Shown piece after piece: positions 52,501 to 64,000 of a stretch of DNA of 64,000 nt (position 1 is its first letter; every line of letters begins with the position of its first letter). The stretch is from Orthonyx spaldingii (Eukaryota; Chordata; Aves; Passeriformes; Orthonychidae): contig VZTJ01003242.1 of the NCBI GenBank assembly GCA_013397795.1, positions 1,133,491 through 1,197,490 of the forward strand, in the 5' to 3' direction. The notes under the pieces are model-generated. The model did not search any database, was not told the origin of the DNA, and was given only the letters and a program-made list of their open reading frames with translations. The translations under genes were made by a program, and so were the position numbers.

Positions 52501-53855
52501 ACAGCTGGCAGACAAGCAGCAGACTCTGTGAGTGGTGAAGAAAGCTACTCAACTGTTCTTTGAGTAGTAGGACTTTTAACAAGCAGGGCCTCCAATCCCC
52601 ATGACAATACATTTAGTGCACGTAGTTCTGCCATTGCCTGTCTTTGAATGGTACATTGCTTCGATCAGTCCTGCTTTGGATGAACACACAAGTCCTCTTC
52701 TAATCACTCTCTTGTAGAATATCAGGTGTAATTCCTGGATTTCGTGGTTCCACATGAGGCAGTTGGGTGTCACTCTGTTGAAAGGCGACCACTGTGCATG
52801 TGAAGTATTTGAGTGATTGGGGTGGCAGGGCATAGCTGTGCTGGCTGCAGGAGGTGGGAAAGGTGTGAACACAGCATCAGTGGGGGGACCCACTGCTCAG
52901 GAAGGGTGAAACCAGTCAGTTGGAGCATGATATTTAGGGGACAGAGAGAAAAGGCTTGGAGTGATTGATGAGAAGAGACCACATTGGGACAGAAAGTGAG
53001 TCCTTGTGGAAAAAAACCCCTTAGAAACATGTCCTCCCATGGCAGAACTACAGTGACATTAGAGATAATGGAATGAGGAAACAACGGAGGAATTTTTTTG
53101 AATGATTCTTAATTTGTAAATATATTTAAATATTTCTGTTCAGATCAGTTCTCCACTAATCACTTTTAAGGCAAACTCCTGACCTTTTAACTACTCAGTC
53201 AAGACCTGAATACAATTATGATGAAATTCTCTTATTCCTTGGACCATTGTATCTGTCATGGGAGGTAAAAAAGAAAAATGTGTGCTTTTTGCAGTACAGC
53301 AAATCAAAGTCTTACTGTTGTTTAATTTCTGTCTTTATTTTCTCTCTATTAGTCCTTTTTGCCACTGCTTTACTTACTGTAAGGAAGATGTCCAGCTGCC
53401 TAATTAGAGGACAGCAGCTTGAAATGCAATAGTTTTGTGTCAGGGATCTACCTCAAATCCCAACCCCCGCAGAGTATTCCAAGAGAAGTTGTTCCCTTGG
53501 AAGCTGCTAGCCTTCTCCCTACAGGTTTCTCACAAAGATGTGAGGATGCTCCAGACTCCTCTGCTTTGTCTTGCTTCACTGTTTCTATTAGTGTTATGAT
53601 CCTTTCACTCTCCTCATCATTTTTTTCCCTCCCTTGGGGCTGATTGTTTTCTAGGCCTGTGGCAGTTGCTCAGTGAGGAGAAGGGCTGTTTATTTCACGT
53701 GGACCATCTCTAGCATATGAATCTGGCCTGGGGAGCTTTGATATTGGCTAGAAATAAACTAGCATGGGAATGTCAATTGCACAAGGCCAGGCTGTGCTTT
53801 GTTTTGTTTTTCAGCTTTCTGGTTTCATTCCCTTTGCTAGTTCTCACACAAGTTT
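49595..53855. other. Unique non-coding DNA
   Basis: Small local duplications occur at about 50245-50275 ('cagataact' three times) and 50911-50949 ('tgtggttggaaggc' twice). Minus frames at 52576-53084 and frames on both strands at 51599-51909 are open but have no recognised domain. No repeat family seen. Confidence 0.5.
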
Positions 53856-54461
53856 TTTCTTTTTCTTTTTCTTTTTTCTTTTTCTTTTTCTTTTTCTTTT
53901 TTTTTCTTTTTCTTTTTCTCTTTTTCTTTTTCTTTTTCTTTTTCTTTTTCTTTTTCTTTTTCTTTTTCTTTTTCTTTTTCTTTTTCTTTTTCTTTTTCTT
54001 TTTCTTTTTCTTTTTCTTTTTCTTTTTCTNNNNNNNNNNNNNNNNNNNNNNNNNNNNNNNNNNNNNNNNNNNNNNNNNNNNNNNNNNNNNNNNNNNNNNN
54101 NNNNNNNNNNNNNNNNNNNNNNNNNNNNNNNNNNNNNNNNNNNNNNNNNNNNNNNNNNNNNNNNNNNNNNNNNNNNNNNNNNNNNNNNNNNNNNNNNNNN
54201 NNNNNNNNNNNNNNNNNNNNNNNNNNNNNNNNNNNNNNNNNNNNNNNNNNNNNNNNNNNNNNNNNNNNNNNNNNNNNNNNNNNNNNNNNNNNNNNNNNNN
54301 NNNNNNNNNNNNNNNNNNNNNNNNNNNNNNNNNNNNNNNNNNNNNNNNNNNNNNNNNNNNNNNNTTCTCCTTCTCCTTCTCCTTCTCCTTCTCCTTCTCC
54401 TTCTCCTTCTCCTTCTCCTTCTCCTTCTCCTTCTCCTTCTCCTTCTCCTTCTCCTTCTCTT
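53856..54461 (+). repeat. Polypyrimidine hexamer array around an assembly gap
   Basis: Left of the gap the unit is CTTTTT (about 53856-54029). Right of it the unit is TTCTCC (54365-54458). Bases 54030-54364 are 335 Ns. The 249-, 239- and 264-codon 'proteins' reported across this stretch are translated repeat and Ns, not genes. Confidence 0.97.
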
Positions 54462-56286
54462 TGTAAAGAAAAACCTTACCTAGGAATTCCACTAGGAAGA
54501 TGGGCAGGGAGAACCACAACATGAAAGGATCAAGTGTTTCTGCAAACAGATCTCTTGCTGGGAACATTGCATATAAAACCTGCAGGAATACATCTTAGGA
54601 GCCTCTTGGCCAGTGAGGTCAAGCTGCAGGAAGGCAGAACAGGTTAGGTCAGAGGTTCCTACTGCATTCCTTGCGTCAGGGACCACGGCATCTGCATTCA
54701 TCTCTCTCAACATTTCAGTGAGAACCATCTCTATTGCCTCAAGAAGTTAAATTGCATTTGCTGTGCTGCAAGCAAGGTGGTAGTTTTGAGGAAAGACTGC
54801 TATCATCTTTTACATGGAGACTCATTAATTTCTGTGATGTGCTAAATCCGCTCACTTGGTTGATGGTTAGTGCAAGCATTTTCTAATTGCTACCCATAAT
54901 GCACTTCTAACCCCAGAGAAGCTAATTTAGCAGCCTTTATTTTCATCCCCTTCCATTTTTTAAAGTGGGATTATGTTGATATCATGTAAATTTACAAAAG
55001 AAAATTATTTGTCCTCTATAAAGGTGCTGTCTGAACATTCACAGCAGAGGCAAAGGCTTCAAATGCTTATGAATGAAAGGAGTCAATGTCAGCAAAGTCA
55101 GTATTATAGATTTAATACAAATTATCCTTCCTCTTCGATATTGAAAATATATTGGCTTCTTTCACATGCGATTTTTTTTGTGCTGTCCAACAAAGGTACA
55201 GGTCTAAGCTAAATATCTATCTCAGGACCTTCCAAAAATGACTGTTTTTTCCCTTCTCAATGTTTTAATTTTTGATGTAACTATCCAGAGATATCTGGAG
55301 GGAATCAATTTTTTTAGAGAGATGGATCATTTTTCCTTGCCTATGAAAAAGCAAAAATAAGATAGGAAACATAATGTCCACATCTGGGACAGCTGGCTTT
55401 GCACATGGCTGTTAGCGTGGGCACAAGAAGCCTGAGTCTTCCAGATTGCAGTTACTTTGAAGAGGAATCACTGACTTTGATTTGAGGCAAAAATGAATGG
55501 AGCCTCCAGCCTAAACTAAGCTTGCATTAGTGAGCTGCTGTCTATGCTGATGAAGAGCTTCCTGCTGTATTTTCCCTCTTGCGACAGTCTGCTGTGGGGT
55601 CAGATGAACAGCCAGAGCTGATGTTAGGGGAAGAGTTTGCAAGAAGGTAGAGAAAACCAGGGATTGAATTTTCAGTATCTGTTAGATCACTTTAATGGTA
55701 ACAAGTTTCATTTTATACCAGTCTCACCAAGCAGCTAAACTTCAGCCAGACCACTCCATAGGCACGTTATGTCCAAGACCTGAAGGGTCTCCCATTTTCA
55801 TGCATCCTGTTACACACAAACTCACTGATGTTAGGCTTGTGGGCAGAAAGGTACTCTTCCAAGGAGTGCAGGGTATTGCCTTAGTTATGGCTCAAAAAAT
55901 GGACCAATAAACCAGAAGTCAGAAGAAAACTCAAGCACTAGGTATAGGAAAATAGTTAAGTTTGAAAATGGACTGCTAAAGGTACTGGGCTGCATTGCAG
56001 TCTTTGGTGAAGGATTGGTCCGAAAATGCTGGACACAAGTTTATAGTATCATTTGAGCACAAAAGAACAATTAGCTTTGGAAGGGAAAAAATAATCCAGA
56101 TTTTGGGTCTCCTTACCTGGTTTTTAGGGCTGCAGGCAATTGTCTGCACCTCTGGCTGTGTCCCGCCCTGCCATTAATACAACCAATTGGGATGTTCATT
56201 GAAAAAGGATAGGACATGACATGAGAAATTGCTGTATGTGACAGATAACCATGTGAGGAGCTGGCAGAAGTTAGAAGTAGTACCTT
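54462..56286. other. Unique non-coding DNA
   Basis: No gene or repeat family recognised. Confidence 0.5.
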
Positions 56287-56364
56287 GAGGGATGGATGGG
56301 TGGATGGATGGATGGATGGATGGATGGATGGATGGATGGATGGATGGATGGATGGATGGAGGGA
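56287..56364 (+). repeat. Tetranucleotide microsatellite (TGGA)n
   Basis: About 18 near-perfect copies of TGGA, with one variant 'tgggtgga' near the start. Likely length-polymorphic. It accounts for the Met-Asp-Gly-Trp and Ile-His-Pro-Ser frames here. Confidence 0.97.
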
Positions 56365-59055
56365 TTTTACACGTGGCTAAGACAGATGTACATGAGGAAC
56401 AGTCAGCTGTCACAGATAACTGAGCTGAGAAGTACTGGGACTTTCCTGTCCATAGTCCTGCAAAGTCACCAGTGCCTAGGTAACCACATCAGTAATACTT
56501 TATTTGGGTATAGATGTAACAAAACTGGCAGCCATGGGAGGAAAAAAAAGGGCTGCTGTTTATTTGAGAAGAAGCTGCAGTAGGCAAGGGGAGTTGTGAG
56601 GGTGGCAGAAAGGAGAGACAGGGAATAATAAGGTGCACAGACACTGTGAGCTGCCTGGGGGATAGCTGATGGGCAACCCTGCTCCAGTAAACTAAACCTG
56701 TTCTTCTGACCATATCACAGGGGCTCAGGCTGTGGCTGTGAGTTCCAAGCTGGGGGATGGTGTGCTCTTCTGATCCCACAAGGGGATGCCTGGGTCACCC
56801 AGAGTGGCATCCCAGTGTCCCTGTGCCCATGCCCATTCCAATCTCAAGGGCACTGGCAGCTGTCAGTTTAGACAGCTAACACTGTCATGGACAGTCCCTA
56901 GGCACCGTACCTGGGACAGTAACAAGTGAACCTGCTGGCCCCAAATTGCAAACTGACGCTTTGTCCCAAGAATATCTATGAATAAAAATATAGTAATCTT
57001 CCTTCAAGTGAAACCATAGTTGAGATTGTTCTGTAAAACTAACAAGAGTATATCAGAAAAGAAAAAATAACCCATAAAAAGTTTGTTGGGAAAAAGCGTT
57101 TACTATTTTAGTGGGGCACAGGGGTTACTTAGGGACAGGAGTGCAGCGGGTTAATTTCTCAGTCTTCTTACACTGATCAAGTGGGAATGCTTGGAGGACT
57201 AATCATAAATAATCATAATCATATCCTGCCTAGATGGATATGGGTTTAAACATAGATGCAGTTGCCTGAAAATTATTCTATAAAGATACTGAAGGCAAAG
57301 AGGGGATATGTGAAATTAACAGCAGAATGGGCTAATTAAGATCTTCAGATAGGTGTTTAAAACTGGGTTATTATGTAGAATGCCGCTTATTTGACTGTGC
57401 CTTTTAAAAATGCCATTTTCTTGAGTATTTTTGTTGTTGTTGTTTTCTTTAACTTAACCCCCACCACCCAACACTTCTGTTTTGACCTTTCAGGGCCACA
57501 GAGGTGTACAGGGCAGTTCTCAGCTAGTGAACTGTAGTTGGAAAATGCTGAGCCCACCCTGCAGTTCTTGGTCCTGCTGCCTTTGACGTGTTTTACTGAG
57601 GAAGCCTCTGGGAAAACATTGGCACTGAATAACATTGAAAATTAAAAAGCACTTTGAAAGCAGCTTTTTTTTGTTGTTGTCTTAAGGGTCACTGGGAGAG
57701 TCTCAGTGTATGCATTCTGAACATTGCCTCCTGAGTGAGCCTGAGTTAATAGCTTGATTGGTTAAATACTTCTTACATTTTTTCCTGAAAATATATTGTC
57801 TCTCTTGTAGTTTCCCATTTCACCCAAGGGTTTCTTGCCTAACTCATGCATTTATTTAGCAGAAGCCACAGGAAGGCTGGAAGAAAGTGGACAAGAAAGA
57901 GATGGAAAAAAGTCATTGGCTGCGGCAAAGGAAAGGAAATGATTTGTCTCCACATCTGCATTTCCGCATGGAAGGATAAAAGGTACAGAGCTAGCCAGAA
58001 TTCATCAACAACCTCTTTTCCATAAATAATTTAAATTGTTCTAATTTTTTTCAGAAAAGAGCAATTTTCTTAAGATCTAAAAGAGTTCTGCACTCATGCA
58101 AAAATTGTGGAATCTTCCCAGACTTTCTAGGAGATCAGCAGCAGTTTCAGTTCCCAGGTAATTGCAGGTACCATGTTGGCACAATTATTTCAAAACTACT
58201 TGTCTGGGACACTACTCTGGAAAGCAAATGTTCACCTCTCTCCATATGTGAGGGTTCAAATCTGAGCTCCAAAGGGCAGCCAGCAGCATTAGAGGGAATG
58301 TATCTCCCAGATGCTTTACTACCACTGCTTTTAACTTGGAAACATATTGCAATACTCCCAAAACACAAGTTAAACACGAGCACATAAATTCACATGCTGC
58401 TTTCAGAGCAGATGATTTTTCTTGTCAGCTATGCCAGTCACAAGAATTGATGGTTCAGGTTGAATGCATGTTGTTACGCTATTTTTATGTGTGGTTATTG
58501 GGATTGCTTCTTGTTTGCGTGTCGGTAGTTGCCTGCCAGCTGGTGGCTACATTCTGCTGGACAATTAGCAATTTTCCCCATCTGGTGAATAGATTTACTA
58601 CACGTGCACCTTGCATGTGATAACATCTGAGGTTCAAATAGAAATCTTTTAATGAAAGTCTGCTCTTCACTATCTACAGTAGGACTTTCTCCTGTATGCT
58701 GTTCATGTTTTCAGAGAACTATGGCTTTCAAGAGTGATGGAAGTGTGGTTTAAGTGGTTCGTGTGCTCCAGTTAGACCCTGCTGTCTGCAATTCTCCTAG
58801 AAATAAAGCAGAACTACAGAAATTATCTTCCTAATTTGATGAATAATAAATATGAAGGATTTTTTCCTTTTCACACAAACTTTGTTCATAATGGGCTTTA
58901 TTTTTGGTGATCTGCTTTGTTTCCACCTCCCCCACAGCTTCAAATTAACAGATAACTTGTAAAACCTATCACTGCAGGATTGAATTGTTTCAGAGTCCAC
59001 TTCACTACATCTCATCCTACGAGATTCTAGCTGATCGTAGGAGTCATGCTGTGCA
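56365..59055. other. Unique non-coding DNA
   Basis: No gene or repeat family recognised. Confidence 0.5.
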
Positions 59056-59560
59056 CCCGTTTAAATTGAAAAGCTTACAGGCTTGGTTGGGCCATTTCAA
59101 AGTTTGCAGAGATTTAGCTTTAATCCTCTTAAAATATTAGGCCATGTGACCTTGCATACCATATTGTCAGTGGGATAAAGATCCCTTTGATTTTTATTTA
59201 CACTTCTTCACATGGGAGGAGGCAGGTTAATTCATTTCATCTCAGTGCCACCTTTGGCTCCCTATTCCCTCCCTAGGTCACTCATGTGGATGCAGGAATG
59301 CTTTGGCAAGTAGGGTTTGCATTTTTCTGCAGCTCTGTACTCAGTTTGTTTTTCTGACATGCGCTTGCAAGATGTCAGCTTTGCAGGCAGATAAATTGTT
59401 TTATTTTTGCATAAAAGATGTCCTTCCATCTATCTTTATGAAATGGAGCTTTTCACTATAAATGTTTCATGCAGACAATTTCAACAATTCATGTACTTGC
59501 TTTTACTTTATAACTTTTCAATTAAACAATAGTTTCTGAAAGCTGGCAGTTGTTCCAACC
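59056..59560. promoter_or_regulatory. Candidate conserved non-coding element
   Basis: About 500 bp of evenly complex, AT-leaning sequence with developmental factor cores. These include 'cctttgattttt' near 59185 (TCF/LEF type), 'gggtttgcattttt' near 59313, 'tgacctt' near 59148, and 'caattaaacaatag' near 59519 (homeodomain/SOX type). Pattern-based only. Confidence 0.25.
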
Positions 59561-60170
59561 TGCTGTTGTTATGAATTTTGCCTTCAAGTTTTGGGATTTT
59601 TTATTTTTTTTTGTTTACAGTGTAGCAAAAAGAAGGCATAAGGAGTAGAGAGAAGAAAAATGTTGTAACCATGGAGGATAATGGATTTGAAAAAAAGCCT
59701 GACTACATGGAAATCCCATAGCCCCTTTCTTCATCACTTTGCATAGCTATTTACACACATGCAAAAGCAGTAAAAAGTATTGATTTGCTAGTGCTCTTGG
59801 CTAGAAAACTAGGTTCGGTGGAAGGAAAAGTACAGGGCTTTCTGCCTGGAAGAGGGAAGGGCAAGGAATAGTTTTCAGAGATAAATTGAGAGGGCTTTGG
59901 GGCTATCCAAGCATTTAGTTATTTTGACAAGGACAAAAAAATTGCAAAAGGATGAGTACTTTCAGTGAGAATATCCCCTCAGCCTAAACCCCGTTTTTTT
60001 TGTGTAGTACTGTACTCAAAATTTGGCTAAGGTTGTTTCCCTATAGTCTTCCAAAGTCCAGGAAAGGTGGTAAACCAGTGATGATTTGAGATCTAGTGCT
60101 AAATTTATGAACTGCTTATTCATAAAGTTAATGAGTTAAAATTCAAAATATTAACCTGTCCTGCCATCTG
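59561..60170. other. Unique non-coding DNA
   Basis: Nothing recognised. Confidence 0.5.
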
Positions 60171-60184
60171 CTAGTAGTCAAACT
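60171..60184 (-). promoter_or_regulatory. CTCF-like motif, reverse orientation
   Basis: 'ctgccatctgctag' matches 13 of 14 positions of the reverse-complement consensus SYGCCMYCTRSTGG. It faces the forward match at 24887-24900. Confidence 0.3.
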
Positions 60185-63100
60185 ATTCTAACACCATACC
60201 GATATTACAGACATTGTACATTTTCTTTTCCTACCTATCCTTCCTTATGGGAGAAGGAACTCCTGTTACTTCAGTGGCTCAGTACTTGACAATGCTTCAT
60301 GGAGCAACAGCACAGTTTTAAAATTATTTAAGCTCATACAAGCCCATTAAACAAAGAAAATTTACCAGGTGATCTAATTTACCAGGCAACACTCATCCAA
60401 ACTTTTTCTCTCTAGCTACATTTCCAAATGACAATGACCATTTCTACAAAAAGCTGTACATTCACAGCCTTTCCCAGTGGTGCCAATCCACGAGGATTTC
60501 TATGGGATTTAACAGCCTGTCAAATGTGCAAAACTCTATTCTAAAGAAGGACATCTTCCAATTTAAATATCACCTTGATCTAAAAATTTTCCAGCTTTCA
60601 TTACCAGAAGTAGTACCTACATGCTCAGACCAGCAAAGGTAAAACAATCCTGTTTTTTAATTCTGCTGTTTATTTTACACATTCAAACACCTTTTCTTTT
60701 TTCAGGTGAGTCCACCATAAACAAATCTTTAGAAGAAATACTTTCATTTTGGGGGTCAGGGGCAGGAGAATGAAGCTAGGCAGGTAGCTATAGCAATTTG
60801 GAGGTTCAGCTCAATTTCTGACTGAAAAGAAAGAGGTCACACTTAAACCATTGGGAAAAGTCTATAGGCTTTGGTTCACTTTTCCTTGCATATAGCTGGA
60901 GCTAAACTGATTACCTTCTCCCCACCACATCCACTCCCAAAAGCAGGAGTGAGGGTTGTAACAAGGGCAGCTAAATCCAAGATAGATGATGAGTCAGAGG
61001 CTTCAGCTGTGATTTGTGCAGCCTGGCATATTAATGTAAACTGATAGCAGCTTATAATGAGCATCTGCTATTGCCTCCTGTTAAAGATGAAGTATTGGAC
61101 TTGCTGGACCTTTGATGTGACCCAAGTACAGCTGCTGTGGTGCTCTTTGTAAGGGCTCAAGCCATTAGTAAAGCCGCTCAGGAGAAGAAAAAAAAACACA
61201 CAAGAGTTGATTGTCACATGTTCCTCAGACATCTCTATGTAAATTGACAGAGTTTGGGAGTCCAATTCCAGAAAAGTTAGGATGAGGGATTAGCTTCTGG
61301 GGGAGGAGGGGAGGGCATATTCACTGAGAGACTCAAAGCTATAGACAAACTGCAGCCCTGGAATGGGGGTACATTTTTTAACCTAAATTGAGGTTTGGTT
61401 TCTATTTGGACTCCGAAGGCTTAAAAAGTACCAGATGCAGAGAGACAAGCTCCAAACAACACAAGTCAAAAGGGAGGCCAGCCTGCACTAGGTATGTGTG
61501 AGAATGATCACTCACACAGCTCCTTCCTGAATAGTCAGTTTTAATTTGTTATCTTGCATCTCTTATAGTCCAAGAAAGGTGATATTTGTGAGAAAGGAGA
61601 AAAAAGTGTCTAAAGAAAGCTGAGGTTGAAAATTTGCAAAGAGATTTGGGATTGGATGTGAAAATTGAGTGTCCTTTTAATTAATTTAGAATAGCTGAAT
61701 GGTGAGTCAATAGCATTTCTCTAAATGCGTGGTTATAAGCTGAAAAGATACAGAGCACACACCAGGGCATTAGATCTGTAGATCTCTACTCTGGAATGGT
61801 ATAAAACCTGAGCTGAAAATTAAATGTCATCCCATGTTTCGTATTTGATACAGTGAAATATGGCTTTTGAGACCTGGGTAGAGAACTGAGGACTAAGTGA
61901 ATACTTTGAGATCCTTCTGCTGCCACGTGAATGAGGAAGGAAAAAGAAAGGCTCATGTTGGAGTGAGTGGGGGTGCCAGAGTCTGTTCCTTGCAATGAAT
62001 TGAACTGGATTAGACAGTTTCCAGATAAACAGATGCGGGGAAGGTTATTACTGTCTGAAAACACTGGTGTCAGGCAGCAGCAATATGAGAGAAGTGCCAG
62101 GTTATAAGCAGGAATTTTTCTCAGGATTCAAGCTGTTGCTTTCCTAGTTTTCTACCCCTTCCCCCTTCTGAGAAATCTGATGAAATTATTCGTTGCTGTG
62201 ATAGGTGATAAGTGGAGAGGGATGGGAATGACACAGTCTAGAAATTAAGAATGGACTTTATTTTTTATTTCCTTCCAAAACTGCTTCTTGCTCTTCAGTC
62301 CTTCCTCCCTTTTTCTCCGTGGAGAGGTTGCCTTCTCTCCCCCTTCTCCTCTCTTCTTATGTCCTTATCAGCAAAACAGTCCTTGTCTCCCTTTGCCTGT
62401 AGGCAAGCAGGGCCCTGCTGTCCCACCTGCACTGAGCTGCATTCCCAGCTGCCGGCTGCATGGCAAACCACACGCCCAGAAACGCACCACAGCTCCTGCC
62501 ATGCGCCGCTGCAGCTGTCCAGGGAGCAGCTGGGCACTGGGAGGGAACAGTCTGGTTTATGGGATGAAAAAAGAACTGTGAGCAAAAGGGAAGGTAATTT
62601 CCTCACTGGGGATTCTGGCTTATTTTGGGAAGCTCAATAGCTGCATGTTTTGTTATTGTGTGATTTATTGTGTGATGTAGTGCACGGAAGAGTCTCACTT
62701 AAGAAGTACATAAAGTGGGGTTTTTTTCCTTTGGAAAAGAAAACAAATTTAAATTGAGAAATATGAAAATATGCTCCAACATTTGTGACAGAAATATGGG
62801 AAGCTAAAAGCAAAAACAACACTAAATGACAAATTCATCAGGTCCTGGGCAGCATGACCTGTGGAGCATCACCTCCACGAAGAGGGAGTTGGCAGATGCC
62901 CCTTTACCCATTTGCTGTTCACCAACAGGCAATGAAATCTGGGATAGGGAAGTAGAAATGAGTGAAAATCTTGAGATTAAATTGCAAGAACCAAGAGGAC
63001 AAAGCTCATTAGAGATTGGGGAGGAGCAGTAGAAAGGAAAGAGCTGGCAGATCACACACATTGTTGGGGTAGGAACCCATCAAGATGTGCAGTAAATGTT

Positions 63101-64000
63101 GCCAAAGAAAGATTATTAGTGAGTCTTTGCTCTGGCATAAACATCACCCAACAGGCTTTCAGGAAAAGGAGAAGATCTTAAAAAAGTACTTTTTGGCTTT
63201 TGATTGAGAGTGGAAAGGGCTATGGGTATAACAAGCACAAGCTGTTTTAATCCAGTGCTGCTTAAGAGGTGATTGCTTTAAGTATAGCAATGCCTCCTGG
63301 CTGTACAGGAGTCCCTGAAATCTCAGAGGCTTGAAAATGAAAGGTGACTGTTATTCAGTGCAAGGTGTTCTCCCTAAAGTCTCTCTCTTACTGTTGCAAG
63401 GAAGCAATGTGATGGCTGAGGCAAAATGTTCCAATAAACTCAGCTGCTCTGGGAGTGAATCCCTGTGGCCAGCAAATACAGCGCCCAGACTCCTATGTCA
63501 GAAGGTGAAAGCAGGTTAGATTATAGATGCAACAATAATTACTATGTTGTTGAAGACAATTTCACTGAAAATGAAAAATTCAGATGATACATAGGAGACA
63601 GTAAGGCTATGAGAGACTGCTCTGACATCTGAGGGTAAAACAAAAAAGACTGTCGCTGGAAGAATACTGGATCTAGAAAAACTAATGTGACACAGCAGCT
63701 GGTCAGCAGTTTCAGGGAGAAGATGCAGGCAGATGAAACAAAAAAAGAATAAAAGATAATCAAAGTTCTGAAAGGGAAGAAGGGTCTTCCATATCCTTGG
63801 GGTGAACAAAGTAATCGTTGTGAAACAGGCATACTAATGAAAGGCCTGGGAAATATGTGGAAAAAAGTTCCACTACAAGTAACTAAACAGATGCTTTTTA
63901 TTTATATTCTGCTAGAAAAAAACAGAGAACATGGAGAAGACCCAGACTCAGGCTTGTTTGGACAGGGTAGCATTAAAAGGGGTGAGCCCTGGGAGGGCAA
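60185..64000. other. Unique non-coding DNA to the window end
   Basis: No gene or repeat family recognised. The GC-richer stretch at 62280-62560 carries frames on both strands (129, 97 and 103 codons) with no motif. Confidence 0.5.

Noticed and set aside
52576..53084. Minus-strand frames reading like 'NHEIQELHLIFYKRVIRRG'
   Set aside because: Two overlapping frames without stops, but no motif or splice sites; could be chance. Worth only a routine blastx.
53717..54567. Open frames of 239-264 codons on both strands
   Set aside because: They are translated hexamer repeat and Ns; no real protein.
62280..62606. GC-richer stretch with three overlapping frames, possible exon or CpG island
   Set aside because: Few CpGs, no splice signals, no recognisable peptide.

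Overview
The window looks like bird nuclear DNA, most likely from a songbird or close relative. The evidence is its repeats: several CR1 (chicken repeat 1) LINE pieces with the usual octamer 3' tails, two long terminal repeats (LTRs) of a family I associate with avian class III (ERVL-like) retroviruses, and a third, different LTR whose sequence I associate with passerines. Base composition is AT-rich and CpG-poor. I found no intact protein-coding gene, tRNA, rRNA or CRISPR array. Open frames outside repeats stay at or below about 150 codons, as expected by chance in 64 kb. This is intergenic or deep intronic sequence. Layout: 1.4-2.35 kb holds an old ERVL-like solo LTR. 3.5-5.1 kb holds minus-strand coding-like but broken tracts, split by a CR1 copy at 4.17-4.5 kb. 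5-17 kb is mostly unique non-coding DNA with a conserved-element candidate near 10.8 kb and a CR1 scrap at 16.6 kb. 17.2-17.96 kb holds a second decayed coding-like tract on the minus strand. 23.0 kb holds an old CR1 scrap. 25.4-25.7 kb holds a cluster of POU/octamer motifs. 29.55-30.57 kb is the main CR1 copy, with recognisable reverse transcriptase and 3' tail. 34.72-35.14 kb is an ERVL-like solo LTR with intact 5-bp target-site duplications (TSDs) and an internal deletion. 36-46 kb contains four short MIR-like SINE relics. 39.46-39.99 kb is a young solo LTR, also with perfect 5-bp TSDs and apparent promoter motifs. 49.33-49.6 kb is a CR1 tail that has grown into an octamer satellite, falsely duplicated around a single N. 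53.85-54.46 kb is a hexamer polypyrimidine array around a 335-N gap. 56.3 kb is a tetranucleotide repeat. The last 10 kb is unique DNA with conserved-element candidates. No genes act together here. The window records retroelement insertion and decay, plus some possible distal regulatory DNA. The most useful leads are the two LTRs bounded by TSDs, the octamer-motif cluster, the decayed coding tracts of unknown parent, and the two assembly problems. No searches were run; repeat family names come from recognition by eye.
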